Assembly: GCA_023525915.1 (NCBI GenBank)
Contig: CP026657.1
Location: 1 to 64,000 of the forward strand
Source of the DNA: Acetispira formosa (nom. nud.)
GTDB lineage: Bacteria > Desulfobacterota > Desulfarculia > Adiutricales > Adiutricaceae
DNA: 64,000 bases
Direction: 5' to 3'
The position numbers were made by a program, and so were the translations under genes. Shown here one piece after another: positions 43,708-53,167 of the stretch. A model generated the notes under the pieces. That model saw nothing but the letters and a program-made list of their open reading frames with translations. It had not been told where the DNA came from and did no database searches. Numbering within the stretch: the stretch's first letter is position 1; each line of letters begins with the position of its first letter.

Positions 43708-46302
43708 TTATCCGGCCACGGCAGGCTTGGCCACTGTGGTCTGTTCACGACGACTCTTCCTAATCTGGGTAACCACAACCACCCCCATCAGAAGGAGGCC
43801 GGGAATGCTGAACAGCCATTTGGCCGGACGCGGCAAAGCCACTTCAATACCCAGCACTTCAGTTGGATCATCCATGTTGACTCCCAGTTTTTCCAGACGG
43901 CTGTTCACAGCCACATCATCAACCATGAGCTTGTCACCATCCCAGGCCAGGAAAGTGCCACTGCTTTCCAGGCGCTCTTCAGCCGTCTCACCCTTAAAGG
44001 GCAAAACCACTACCTGTTCTTTGATGCCACCTTCATAGAATTCAGTCACAATGTGCAGGCGCAGTTCATCCTCAGGCTTCAGCGATCCTATGGTTTCCAT
44101 AACCTGGGCGGGCGACAGTTCCTTATAGGGCGGGAACAGCTTGTCCTGGGGTATGTCGGGGCGGAACATGAAAACCATGGCCGCCAGCAAAATGATTACT
44201 TCCCACCAGCGGGTCCGGGTGAACATGTACCGCTGGGTGGCACTGGCAAAAGCCATACAGGCCAGGGCGGAGGTGCAGAATACCCAGATGAAGTGGAAAG
44301 CGTTCTGAATGCCTATCAGTAGAATTTCCTGGTTGTAAAGGAAGACGAAGGGCAGGACGGCGGTCCGCAATTCGTAAATAAAACCCTGAACGCCGGTTTT
44401 AAACGGATCACCCCCCGATATGCCCGAGGCGGCAAAGGCGGCCAGGGCCACCGGGGGCGTGGCGTCGGCCATAACTCCGAAATAGAGGCAGAACAGGTGC
44501 ACCGCCAGAAGGGGAATACCCAGACCGTGGGCGGCGGATATGTTGTAAATAACCGGGGCCAGCAGAGTGGAGACGATAATGTAATTGGCCGTGGTCGGGA
44601 GCCCCATGCCCAGGAGGATAGCCAGCATGGCCGTCATGATCAGAACGGCCGGGAGATAGCCGCCGGAGACAGTCTCCACCACTGCCGCCAGAACCTGACC
44701 CACGCCGGTGAGGCTGACCGCTCCAACTACGATACCCGCGCTGGCCGTGGCCAGGCCGATGCCGATCATATTCCGCCCGCCGCCGACCAGGCTGTCAAAC
44801 AGACGTGCGGCTCCATCTTTGAAGTGGGGGGCCACCGGCTGTTTGCGGATAAAGGCGATCAGAGGCCGGTGAGTAAGTATGATAAAGCCCATGAACAGGC
44901 AGGCGTAATAAGCGGCCAGGCCCGGCGACATTTCGAAAATCATCAGACCCCAGACCAGGGTGGCAATGGGCAAGAGATAATAGAGGCCGGAAAAAAGAAC
45001 CGGGGCCGCGGCCGGCAAATGCATCAACGCATCGCTGTCGCCTTCCGGCAGTTCAGGAAAACGCAGCGACAGCAGCACCAGACCGATATACCCGGCCGCC
45101 AGCAAAATCGCAAATACTACCCAGGCCCCACTTCCGAAAACCTGAGGGATCCACGCGGTCAGATAATACAGGGCGCCCATGATAATTATCAGTGATGAGA
45201 TGGTCAGTCCCCAGCGCAGAAGCCGGGTTTTCAAGGGCCGATGCGGGCGGGCAATGCCCTCCATACCGAGTTTAGAGGCTTCGATATGGACTATATATAA
45301 CAGCGAACTGTAAGCCAGAATCGCCGGGACAAAGGCGTGCTTGATGATTTGTGAATAAGGCATATTGATATATTCGGCCATCAGAAAGGCGGCCGCGCCC
45401 ATGACCGGCGGCATAATCTGGCCGTTGGAGCCGGCGGCCACTTCGACCGCGCCCGCCTTTTCAGCGGAAAAGCCCACCTTCTTCATCAGCATGATGGTGA
45501 CCGGACCACAAGTCAGAACGTTGGCGATGGAAGAGCCGGATATGAGGCCGTGAAGCCCGGAAGCCACAACCGCCGCCTTGGCCGGGCCGCCGCGCAGGTG
45601 ACCCAATAGGGCGAACGAGAGCGCGGTCAGATAATTGCCCGCCCCGGCCCGCTCCAGCATGGCCCCGAAAAGGACATAGAGAAAGACGAAACTGGTGGAA
45701 ACACCCAGCGGCACTCCGAAAACGCCTTCCTGAGTCAGCCAGAACTGTGAGGCCGCCCGCGACAGTGACGCACCTCTATGGGCGATCATATCCGGGGCGT
45801 AGGGACCGGCAAAAACGTAGATCAGAAATATTATGGCCACGCAGGTCATCGGCAGGCCCATGACGCGGCGGGTGGCCTCCAGGAGCAGGAGCATGCCCAC
45901 GCAGGCTACGGCGATGTCCGTGGTGGTGGGTATGCCGGGCCTTCTGGCCAGTTCATTCTGGAAGAGATAAAGATAGCAGGCGCAAAAAGCGGCCACGAAA
46001 GCCATTATCCAGTCTTGAATCGGGATGTAGCTTCTTGGGCTGCTTTTGAGCATGGGGAAGCCCAGATAGGCCAAAAAGATGGCAAAGCCCAGATGCAGCG
46101 ACCGGGAGGCTGTGTCGTTAAGTACACCCACGCCCAGCGAGTAGGGAATGGGGGAGGTGATCCACAATTGAAACAGCGACCAGATGACCGGGACAATTAG
46201 AAGGACTGTATTGGGGATACCTTTGGGTTTCCGTCGCCCGGTCTCCTCATCCATCATATCTTCAACCAAATCGGGGTTGGCGACGTTTACTGCCTCAGTC
46301 AT
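43708..46302 (-). CDS. TRAP transporter permease, fused 4TM/12TM type
   Basis: An 864-residue integral membrane protein combining the small (DctQ-like) and large (DctM-like) permeases, as is usual for TAXI-type TRAP systems. Many hydrophobic segments; DctM landmarks include GLHGLISGSSIANVLTCGPVTI, AGAVEVAAGSNGQIMPPVMG, GMGLPTTANYIIVSTLLAP and GVMADATPPVALAAFAA. The N-terminus starts cytoplasmic, and the C-terminal 150 residues add two more spans around a soluble segment (SPAQVMETIGSLKPEDE). It imports an organic anion such as a dicarboxylate or amino acid using a sodium gradient; the substrate is unknown. AGGAGGAAAT ribosome site. A TAXI binding protein lies upstream on the same strand. Confidence 0.93.
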   Translation of the reverse strand: MTEAVNVANPDLVEDMMDEETGRRKPKGIPNTVLLIVPVIWSLFQLWITSPIPYSLGVGVLNDTASRSLHLGFAIFLAYLGFPMLKSSPRSYIPIQDWIMAFVAAFCACYLYLFQNELARRPGIPTTTDIAVACVGMLLLLEATRRVMGLPMTCVAIIFLIYVFAGPYAPDMIAHRGASLSRAASQFWLTQEGVFGVPLGVSTSFVFLYVLFGAMLERAGAGNYLTALSFALLGHLRGGPAKAAVVASGLHGLISGSSIANVLTCGPVTIMLMKKVGFSAEKAGAVEVAAGSNGQIMPPVMGAAAFLMAEYINMPYSQIIKHAFVPAILAYSSLLYIVHIEASKLGMEGIARPHRPLKTRLLRWGLTISSLIIIMGALYYLTAWIPQVFGSGAWVVFAILLAAGYIGLVLLSLRFPELPEGDSDALMHLPAAAPVLFSGLYYLLPIATLVWGLMIFEMSPGLAAYYACLFMGFIILTHRPLIAFIRKQPVAPHFKDGAARLFDSLVGGGRNMIGIGLATASAGIVVGAVSLTGVGQVLAAVVETVSGGYLPAVLIMTAMLAILLGMGLPTTANYIIVSTLLAPVIYNISAAHGLGIPLLAVHLFCLYFGVMADATPPVALAAFAASGISGGDPFKTGVQGFIYELRTAVLPFVFLYNQEILLIGIQNAFHFIWVFCTSALACMAFASATQRYMFTRTRWWEVIILLAAMVFMFRPDIPQDKLFPPYKELSPAQVMETIGSLKPEDELRLHIVTEFYEGGIKEQVVVLPFKGETAEERLESSGTFLAWDGDKLMVDDVAVNSRLEKLGVNMDDPTEVLGIEVALPRPAKWLFSIPGLLLMGVVVVTQIRKSRREQTTVAKPAVAG

Positions 46303-46313
46303 ATTTCCTCCTT

Positions 46314-46445
46314 GTGCGTGGTCCGCACTGGACTATGTCCAGGTGGCCTTTTCCCGTAATAGTTGGTTACGGAGGCCATCATCGTATTAAGAGAGTTGCC
46401 CTCTTGGGCTATGGCCCAAGTATGGCCAGATTGTGGGTGCTCTTT
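46314..46445 (+). repeat. Family D repeat, copy 3
   Basis: GTGCGTGGTCCGCACTGGAC, ATGTCC, CCCGTAAT and GGCCATCATCGTATTAAGAG in the family order. Its hairpin end abuts the ribosome site of the TRAP permease gene, inside the TAXI-TRAP operon. Confidence 0.88.
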
Positions 46446-46473
46446 GGAGCGGAACTCCACAATCAGGAAAAGC

Positions 46474-46501
46474 GGCCAAAGCCGCTTTTCCTTCCGCCGG
46501 A
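46474..46501 (-). terminator. Hairpin between TAXI and TRAP genes
   Basis: GGAAAAGCGGC-TTT-GCCGCTTTTCC-type stem (11-12 bp) 40 bp after the TAXI stop. It could end most transcripts so that more binding protein than permease is made. Confidence 0.55.
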
Positions 46502-46539
46502 GCGGGAATCCGCGCCGGGCTTAAGAGGCGGCCGCCAGC

Positions 46540-47529
46540 TTATTCCATCAGGCCGGCTTCTTTGAAATACTTGATTGCGCCGGGATGATAAGGCACTGAG
46601 TTGCCTTCCAGCATGTTTTCAGGGGTCAGGTCAGCCAGGGCCGGATGGAGTTTTTTGAACTCATCCAGATTGGCAAAGACAGCCTTGGTGATTTCATAGG
46701 CGATGTCGTCAGACAGGCTGGCATTGGTCAGAAGGGTGGCGCGGGGACCGAAGGTCTTTACGTCCGTGTCAGTGCCCTTGTACATGCCGCCGGGAATGAC
46801 AGCTTCAGGATAGAAGGGGTACTTTTTCATAAACTCTTCCACCTTCGGCCCGACGACCGGAACGACGTGGGAGCTGCAGGTGTTGGCCGCTTCCTGAATG
46901 GAGCCGTTGGGGTGGCCGACAACATAGACATAGGCGTCGATTTTATTGTCGCAGAGCGCCCCGGCCATTTCAGCGGGCTTGAGATCGGTGGCCAGTTTAT
47001 AGGTCTCCGGGGTCCAGCCGTATTCCTTCATCAACAGTTCCAAAGTATTGCGGTTGCCGGAGCCGGGATCGCCCAGGTTCATGCGTTTGCCGGGAAGGTC
47101 ATCAAAAGTTTTGATGTCGGCGTCGTTGCGGGCTACCAGGGTAAAGGCTTCGGACTGGAGCGAGAAGAGGGCGCGCAGATCCTTGTCAGGACCGGCGGCT
47201 TCGAACTGCTCAGTGCCGTTATAGGCATAATACTGGGTATCGGACTGAACAATGCCCATGGAAAGGTCGCCGGAGCGGATGGCGTTGACGTTGAAGACAG
47301 ACGCGCCGGTAGACTCCACGGTGCAGCGGATGTTATGCTCCTTGGCCCGGCGGCCCTTGTCCACCAGGCGGCAGATGGCCCCGCCGACCGGATAATAAAC
47401 GCCGGTGACGCCGCCGGTCCCGACGGTGACGAATTCCTGTTTGCTCTGGGCGAAGGTCAGGTCAGGCAAGGCCAGCATGGCGCTGATGACGAAAGCGCAG
47501 GCCAGCTTCAATGAAAGGCTTGATTTCAT
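46540..47529 (-). CDS. TAXI-family TRAP solute-binding protein
   Basis: A 329-residue periplasmic binding protein. Signal peptide about residues 1-27 (ends LPDLTFA-Q). Family blocks: FVTVGTGGVTGVYYPVGGAICRLV, TVESTGASVFNVNAIRSGDLSMGIVQSD, YNGTEQF, LRALFSLQSEAFTLVARND, GKRMNLGDPGSGNRNT and DAYVYVVGHPNGSI. It captures the solute and delivers it to the fused permease encoded downstream. The genes are separated by a hairpin and a family D repeat but lie on one strand. Ligand unknown; TAXI proteins often bind glutamate, ketoglutarate or related acids. Two Cys in the mature part (IRCTVES, NTCSS) may form a disulfide. Confidence 0.94.
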   Translation of the reverse strand: MKSSLSLKLACAFVISAMLALPDLTFAQSKQEFVTVGTGGVTGVYYPVGGAICRLVDKGRRAKEHNIRCTVESTGASVFNVNAIRSGDLSMGIVQSDTQYYAYNGTEQFEAAGPDKDLRALFSLQSEAFTLVARNDADIKTFDDLPGKRMNLGDPGSGNRNTLELLMKEYGWTPETYKLATDLKPAEMAGALCDNKIDAYVYVVGHPNGSIQEAANTCSSHVVPVVGPKVEEFMKKYPFYPEAVIPGGMYKGTDTDVKTFGPRATLLTNASLSDDIAYEITKAVFANLDEFKKLHPALADLTPENMLEGNSVPYHPGAIKYFKEAGLME

Positions 47530-47869
47530 AATCTCTGCTCCTTTGTGATTGGTGAGTGTCTTCGAGGCCGGGAGACTGCCAGCCCGGCTCGCTCTATGAG
47601 ATAATCAAAGGCTGATGATTTCAAATCACGAAGCCCGAGGGCTCGTCCGAAGTTTTCCTTATCTTCGGCCGGGCTTTAGCGTTTCATGAATGTTCCTGTA
47701 AGCATTTACCTGGATATAATATCAGAAATGTCCTTATCTTCCAACACATTTTAACAGCGCGGGCACAGCCGCCGGCCGCGGTTTTTGTGCTGTTTATTAT
47801 ATCTAGTTATTTTAGGATATTGTGGTGGGTCCTGACTCCGGGAGCGGAGATTCATCTGTGAATTTGGCA
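47530..47869. other. Gap with leader hairpin of the TAXI gene
   Basis: 340 bp. About 110-150 bp upstream of the TAXI start lies a nested stem (AAGCCCG with CGGGCTT, CCGAAG with CTTCGG; 47627-47680). No riboswitch class is recognised. The part near 47780-47830 is AT-rich and may hold promoters. Confidence 0.45.
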
Positions 47870-48535
47870 TCACTTCCGTCTGTCTTCACCATGAATTAGT
47901 CTGGAATTTTTTAAAGCCGCCTCCGGCAGTGGCAAGCCTTCTTTCCTGACATCGGCCGGGGTATTCAGATTTATAAAAACGCCGGATTTCAGATCTTCAT
48001 CCTCCAACTCCAGATAGCATGTTTTCAAAGAGTCGTAAAACAGCCGGACCTTTCGAAGCCCCTCAGCCAGACCGGCTTCAAACACCGGCTCGACCGACGG
48101 CCCATAGAAAGCGTAAAGCGGCTCCCGAAGGTCGCCGTGACGCGGGGCCACAATGTCCGCTCCTTGCGCTTCCAGCATCGTTCGCATCCTGTCGATGACG
48201 CGCCAATCAATAACCGGCATATCACAGGCCATAATGAACAAGGGCTTATGGGGCATGCCTTTCAAGGCTGTATGTATCCCTCCGGCCGGACCGGCCCCGG
48301 GATGGAGGTCGGTCAGCTGCCTGAAGCCGGAAAGTTCAGGCACCTGTGAAAGCTTGGCCGTATTGTTGGTGATGAGCGCCACCTCACCGAAATGTCTGGC
48401 CAGCTCTTCAGCTTGGGCGGGCAGGAGCGGGCGGCCCGTCCGGCTGACAAGAGTGATGGATTTATCAAAACCCATACGAAGGCTTTTACCTCCGCAGAGA
48501 ATGGCCGCACCGTATTTTCTAAGTTCATCAGTCAT
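47870..48535 (-). CDS. mobA: Molybdenum cofactor guanylyltransferase
   Basis: A 221-residue nucleotidyltransferase that adds GMP to molybdopterin. The N-terminal motif AAILCGGKSLRMGFDKS is the GGxSxRMGxDK nucleotide-binding loop, followed by LTDLHPGAGPAGGIHTAL, FIMACDMP (magnesium Asp) and FINLNTPAD at the end. The ORF continues upstream to 48688, but that part is unlike the family; the start at 48535 (MTDELRKYG) is chosen. The final residues (SRLIHGEDRRK) are short and there is no fused MobB domain. It stands alone. Its presence implies molybdo- or tungsto-enzymes. Confidence 0.9.
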   Translation of the reverse strand: MTDELRKYGAAILCGGKSLRMGFDKSITLVSRTGRPLLPAQAEELARHFGEVALITNNTAKLSQVPELSGFRQLTDLHPGAGPAGGIHTALKGMPHKPLFIMACDMPVIDWRVIDRMRTMLEAQGADIVAPRHGDLREPLYAFYGPSVEPVFEAGLAEGLRKVRLFYDSLKTCYLELEDEDLKSGVFINLNTPADVRKEGLPLPEAALKNSRLIHGEDRRK

Positions 48536-48856
48536 AAGGCGATTCTTCCGGGAAACAGCCGCATGCTGATGCACCGGCAGGCGTATGGTTGAAGTGATGA
48601 TTGGTTTGAAAATATCTGAATATGTTTCCAAAGTCAAACTTGCCCGCATAATCATAGCCGTCATTGACTGGCGGTGGAATTTTTTCAAAAAAATATTCAG
48701 CCATGTTTAAAACTGTAAGTTCTTGAAGTTTGTGAACCTTATTAATTAGAATAATATTTTTGGCTATTTCTATTTTTATGTATCTTAATAAACACTCTTG
48801 ACTTTCCTGTTTCATCATAATAATTTGAGACTTGTTCAGTTGAAAATAACAACATT
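48536..48856. other. AT-rich gap before the methyltransferase
   Basis: 321 bp of AT-rich sequence between divergent genes. Nothing coding or repeated is recognised; it probably carries both promoters. Confidence 0.5.
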
Positions 48857-50653
48857 ATGGGGATGAGCATGGCGATAGGAAATGGCCCGTCACGCCGTGG
48901 CAAGCTCCGTTCGGAGCGTTTTTCTGAAATTTGTGAATCACTCGAAAGCGCGGCCCCAGCCGACCTGCTATCCGCTTCTCCCCGGAGCCGCTCACAGGAA
49001 GAAAAGCGGCGCGGCGCGGTCTACACCCCCAAGCTGCTGGCTGATTTCATCGCCCTTAAAATTTGGGAGCAAGCCCCTGACAACTCCGCTGGAGCAATAA
49101 GTGTTCTCGATCCGGCTATGGGCGATGGGGAACTGCTGCACAGCCTTCTTGAAAAGATGGGTCAGGCGGCTGATTGCGTCAATGTCTATGGGTTTGAAAC
49201 TGATCCCTCCGCTTTCCGTGAGGCTTCCAGCCGGCTTAAACAATGTTTTCCCGATATCAGCTTCACTTTGCTGCCGGATGATTTCATCGGCTTCATCACT
49301 GACGGCGGCAGTCTGGATATTCCCAACAGGTTCGATCTGATAATCGCCAATCCACCCTATGTCCGAACCCAGATCATGGGACAGAAGAAAGCCAGATTCC
49401 TGGCGAAAAGCTTTGGCCTGGTTGGCCGGGTGGACCTTTATCATATCTTTATTCTGGGTATCCTCCAATTGCTGTCACCGGGGGGCGCCGCCGGTATCAT
49501 CGTACCTAACCGGCTTTTAACCACTAAGTCGGGCGATGGCGTGCGTCGTGCCGTTCTGGAGCGTTCCAGGGTGGCTCACATCTGGGATCTGGGCGACACC
49601 AGGCTGTTTGAGGCGGCCGTTCTGCCAGCCCTTCTGTTGTTGTGCGGCCCGGCTGGTCCGGCTGAAGGTCCGCCCGCGTTTTCCAAAATATATTCCACCC
49701 TGGCCAGGGCGGAAAACACCGTTTCCGATCCGGTGGCCGCGTTGTCGAAAGAGGGAGTGGTGGAAACCAGGGACGGGCGGCGTTTTCGGGTGGTTCACGG
49801 CCGCCTTGACGCGGGGCGGAAAAACGACGATGTCTGGCGGATTGCCACGGATATGGTTGACCGGTGGCTGAAAGTGGTAGAGGCTAACAGCTGGGGTACA
49901 TTTGGCGATATCGGCCGCATTCGGGTGGGGGTGAAGACCTGCGCGGACAAGGTGTTTATCCGGCGGGACTGGCAGGCCATGGATGAGGCCGAACGGCCCG
50001 AGCTTCTGCGGCCCCTGACCACCCATTTCATTGCTCGACGCTTCCGGGCGCTTGAGGACAATGATTACCAGATACTATACCCCCATGAAACTGTGGAGGG
50101 TCGATGCCGCCCGCTGGAGCTGGAAAAATATCCACGCAGTGAAGAGTATCTGTCAAGGCATGGCGAAAAGCTGAAGGGGCGCGACTATATCAGCCGGGTG
50201 GGGCGGCGCTGGTATGAGATATGGGTGCCGCATAACCCTGATGATTGGCAGCCGCCCAAGTTGGTTTTTCGGGATATCGCGGCTAAGCCGCTGTTCTGGC
50301 TGGATTTCAGCGGTTCGGTGGTGCAGGGCGACTGTTACTGGTTGCTCTGCCGCGAACCGGGGCGGGAGGACCTTTTGTGGCTGGCGGCGGCGGCGGCCAA
50401 TTCGAGTTTTATGGAAAAATACTATGACAACTGTTTTAACAACAAGCTGTTTTCCGGCCGCCGGAGGTTTATCAGCCAGTATGTTTCCAGGTTCCCCCTG
50501 CCGGACCCGGACAGTGAACTGGGCCGCCGGATAATCGCGGCGGCCAAATGGATTTATGCCAATATCGATTCGCCGGACCTGGACGACGCATTGAGGGAAC
50601 TCGACGCGAACATCTGGCGTGCTTTCGGTTTTACTGACGAAGAGGCTCGATAG
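48857..50653 (+). CDS. N6-adenine DNA methyltransferase, TaqI/Eco57I-like, orphan
   Basis: A 598-residue DNA methyltransferase. RRGAVYTPKLLADF is the typical N-terminal box, VLDPAMGDGELL the S-adenosylmethionine motif, FDLIIANPPYVRTQ the catalytic NPPY motif (near 170), and GGAAGIIVPNRLL another family block. The C-terminal half (VKTCADKVFI, YEIWVPHNP, KLVFRDIA, NNKLFSGRRRFISQYV) is a target-recognition domain as in type IIG enzymes. No nuclease domain or separate restriction gene is visible, so it is a solitary or regulatory methylase unless its partner lies elsewhere. The start is uncertain (ATG at 48857, 48863 or 48869). The amber stop is followed by TGA two codons later. Confidence 0.85.
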   Translation: MGMSMAIGNGPSRRGKLRSERFSEICESLESAAPADLLSASPRSRSQEEKRRGAVYTPKLLADFIALKIWEQAPDNSAGAISVLDPAMGDGELLHSLLEKMGQAADCVNVYGFETDPSAFREASSRLKQCFPDISFTLLPDDFIGFITDGGSLDIPNRFDLIIANPPYVRTQIMGQKKARFLAKSFGLVGRVDLYHIFILGILQLLSPGGAAGIIVPNRLLTTKSGDGVRRAVLERSRVAHIWDLGDTRLFEAAVLPALLLLCGPAGPAEGPPAFSKIYSTLARAENTVSDPVAALSKEGVVETRDGRRFRVVHGRLDAGRKNDDVWRIATDMVDRWLKVVEANSWGTFGDIGRIRVGVKTCADKVFIRRDWQAMDEAERPELLRPLTTHFIARRFRALEDNDYQILYPHETVEGRCRPLELEKYPRSEEYLSRHGEKLKGRDYISRVGRRWYEIWVPHNPDDWQPPKLVFRDIAAKPLFWLDFSGSVVQGDCYWLLCREPGREDLLWLAAAAANSSFMEKYYDNCFNNKLFSGRRRFISQYVSRFPLPDPDSELGRRIIAAAKWIYANIDSPDLDDALRELDANIWRAFGFTDEEAR

Positions 50654-50696
50654 TTGTGATTATGTCGGGTGCTGTCCAATACATTTATAATGACGG

Positions 50697-50830
50697 AAAG
50701 CGCGTGACCGCCGCCGGGGGAAATGTTTTTGCCCGGCTCCGTTCCGGGGGGCTTAGTCACGGAGCCGGGCAAAAACATTTCCCCCGGCGGCTTCATGGTC
50801 AGCTTTCTTGAGAGATGGAAAGTGTGCCTG
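50697..50830. repeat. Family B perfect hairpin, copy 2
   Basis: Perfect 32 bp inverted repeat (50711-50742 and 50759-50790), 16-base loop TCCGGGGGGCTTAGTC. The outer half of the stem equals copy 1 but the inner half differs (GCCCGGCTCCGT versus GCGATGGTCCCGT), with both arms changed. Confidence 0.93.
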
Positions 50831-50841
50831 GCTGAGCGGGA

Positions 50842-50929
50842 GCGGAAATCCGGGGCTTGTTTTTATCCCGTCTCCGTGACTAAGACCCCCGCAACGGAGA
50901 CGGGATAAAAACAAGCCCCGGATTTCCGC
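50842..50929. repeat. Family B perfect hairpin, copy 3 (inverted)
   Basis: Perfect 36 bp inverted repeat (50842-50877 and 50894-50929) with loop GACTAAGACCCCCGCA, the reverse complement of the loops of copies 1 and 2 with one or two changes. Most of the stem has another sequence. It lies only 51 bp from copy 2. Confidence 0.92.
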
Positions 50930-51012
50930 AGGTTTAGTATGTTTGAATATTTGAGTTTCGCGCGACAACGGGCGGGCCGCAAGTTCAGTGGAAAAGGCCT
51001 GAATAGCAGCAG

Positions 51013-53124
51013 TCAGGACTGGGTGACTATCTTTTCAGCGGGCAGCCATCTGGCCAGGACACGGCACAGCTCGGCCCGGTCTATGGGCTTGGGCACGAAG
51101 TCGTCCATGCCGTTGTCGAGATAGAAATTTCTCATGCCGCTAATGACGTTGGCTGTCAGGGCTATGAGCGGCGTGGAGTTATTCAGGCCCTGGCCGCTGC
51201 GGATGTGGTGGGCGGCTTCCAGCCCGTCCATGCCGGGCATCATGTGATCCATGAAGATCAGATCGAATTTCTTCTCACCGCAGAGCGCCACCGATTCCTC
51301 GCCGCCACCGGCCCTCACCACCATCACCCCGTATTTGGCCAGCATCCGGTCACAGACCAGAAGGTTCAGGTCATTGTCATCCACCACCAGGGCCATGACG
51401 TTCTGAACTTTGAGCCCGTCAAGGGCAAAGTTGTCTCTGGGGCTGGCTTGGCCTGCCGTCCCGGCATCGCTTCTGGTGAATCGCGACAGATCCGTAATCA
51501 GGAGCGGACGCAGAAGAATAATGTCGCCGAACGTGGAAGCCGTGTTTTTATTCCTGATGGATCTGAGGGCCGCGAAACGGCATTGAGGCATCGTTTCCTT
51601 CAGTTTGCGCACCGTCTGCTCCGGGGCTGACTCGGCGTAGATACAATGGGTGAAGGCGCCGTCAGGCGGCGGGCCGGCGTCGGTTAGCCGCGCGTGGGGA
51701 ATTTTCAGCCGGTCCAGTATGGGCGGGATTCCCTCCAGCTGGAGGTCATTGCCGGCCAGGAGCATGCGGCAGGTTCCCGGCCGGGCGGGCACGGCCAGAG
51801 GACGGCTCTCCTTTACGGTCTGAGGCACTTCAAAAATGAAACGGCTGCCCTGGCCGTGGACGCTCTCGACTGTGATTTTGCCGTTCATGGCTTCAGCCAG
51901 CTGTTTGGAAATGGCCAGACCCAGGCCGGTGCCCATGATGTTGCGATTGGTGTGAAGGTCGGCCCGGGTGAAAGCGTCGAAAAGGGTGGGCAGCTCTTCG
52001 CCGCGGATGCCTATGCCGCTGTCTTCCACTATGGCTTCCAGATAGTGCCCGCCCTCCCGCGCCAGAAGTGTGAGGCTGAATTTTACATTGCCGTGGTGAG
52101 TGTATTTGACGGCGTTGGATAAAATATTCATCAGGATCTGCTTGATATGCGGCTCATCACCCCAAAGCCGGGCCGGGAGGGCCGGATCGACGTCCGTCAG
52201 AAGCGTCAGTCCCTTTTCTTCGGCCCTGAGGCCCAGGACGGTGAAAATCTCTCCCAGGAGGCCGGAGGTGGAATATTCCTCCTCAATTATTTCAATGCGC
52301 CCTTCGTCAATTTTAGAATAGTCCAGAATGTCGTTGACTATATTTATCAGGGAATTGGCGGCCCCCAGGATGTTATCCAGGTATTCATATTGGACATCGT
52401 TGAGCTGGGAGGACATCAACAGCTCGCTCAAGCCCTTGATGGCGTTCAGGGGGGTTCTTATTTCGTGGCTCATGTTGGCCAGAAAGCGGCCTTTGGAGCG
52501 GGCGGCGGCCTCGGCTTTCCGGCGGGCCTCCACCAGTTCGCTCACATCGTCAATGGCCAGAATGATGCCCCGGCACTGTTCCTTGTCATCCACAATGGGC
52601 GATATGCTGACCTGGGCATTCATGACTTTCCCGCCCACCCGCAGAACATCGTCATAGCGGATCGCCTTGCGCTCCCTAAGTACCTCGGACGACTGGCGAT
52701 GTATTTTAGCCACCCAGGCCGTGTCCACCTCGCTGTGGACGAAAATCTGGTCCATGGTTTTGTCCAGCATCAGGGTGTGGGTCTGGTCAATCAGCCGGAA
52801 ATGCGACTGGGAACCCAGCACGTATCTGAGATTCTCATTGAACAGGAAAATGATATTGGGCGAGTTTTTCATCAAAAGATCAGTATAAAGATACTGAAGC
52901 TTCTTTTCACGCTCGTAAACCTGCCGCAGGAGTTCGGAATTCTCATGAAGCCGGAGGAGCATACGGTTGTCGCGCTCCCGGCGTTTCAGGGTGCGCCGCA
53001 GGCGGTCGGTTTCGTCCAGTGATTCGTCGTCCCCGGCTCCCTGAGCCGCCAGCAACTGTCGCAGGCGGCTGATTTCCTCAAGGGCTTGATCGAGATTCAT
53101 CTTGTTTTCGGAATTCTGATGCAT
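51013..53124 (-). CDS. Hybrid sensor histidine kinase, cytoplasmic
   Basis: About 703 residues, no membrane spans. Order: N-terminal coiled coil, PAS domain (about 80-190: NIIFLFNENLRYVLGSQ), HisKA (RFLANMSHEIRTPLNAIKGLSELL with phospho-His), HATPase (NILSNAVKYTHHG, EDSGIGI, GTGLGLAISKQLAEAM), a degenerate receiver-like region (about 430-560), and a receiver (ALVVDDNDLNLLVCDRML, LIFMDHMMPGMDGLEA). The upstream FIST gene ends 43 bp before on the same strand, suggesting that FIST provides the sensory input. The start is uncertain: 53124 (MHQNSENK), 53100 (MNLDQALEE), or a TTG at 53184 that would overlap the FIST gene. Confidence 0.88.
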   Translation of the reverse strand: MHQNSENKMNLDQALEEISRLRQLLAAQGAGDDESLDETDRLRRTLKRRERDNRMLLRLHENSELLRQVYEREKKLQYLYTDLLMKNSPNIIFLFNENLRYVLGSQSHFRLIDQTHTLMLDKTMDQIFVHSEVDTAWVAKIHRQSSEVLRERKAIRYDDVLRVGGKVMNAQVSISPIVDDKEQCRGIILAIDDVSELVEARRKAEAAARSKGRFLANMSHEIRTPLNAIKGLSELLMSSQLNDVQYEYLDNILGAANSLINIVNDILDYSKIDEGRIEIIEEEYSTSGLLGEIFTVLGLRAEEKGLTLLTDVDPALPARLWGDEPHIKQILMNILSNAVKYTHHGNVKFSLTLLAREGGHYLEAIVEDSGIGIRGEELPTLFDAFTRADLHTNRNIMGTGLGLAISKQLAEAMNGKITVESVHGQGSRFIFEVPQTVKESRPLAVPARPGTCRMLLAGNDLQLEGIPPILDRLKIPHARLTDAGPPPDGAFTHCIYAESAPEQTVRKLKETMPQCRFAALRSIRNKNTASTFGDIILLRPLLITDLSRFTRSDAGTAGQASPRDNFALDGLKVQNVMALVVDDNDLNLLVCDRMLAKYGVMVVRAGGGEESVALCGEKKFDLIFMDHMMPGMDGLEAAHHIRSGQGLNNSTPLIALTANVISGMRNFYLDNGMDDFVPKPIDRAELCRVLARWLPAEKIVTQS

Positions 53125-53167
53125 GCTGATCTTTTCATGGCGGCCGGGCGAACCCGGCCCCCCCGGT

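Noticed and set aside
47620..47690. Riboswitch upstream of the TAXI gene
   Set aside because: A nested stem is present, but it matches no riboswitch core that I know; recorded only as a leader hairpin.
48857..50653. Complete restriction-modification system
   Set aside because: Neighbouring genes are mobA and a histidine kinase, and the protein has no PD-ExK motif that I can see; only the methylase is supported.
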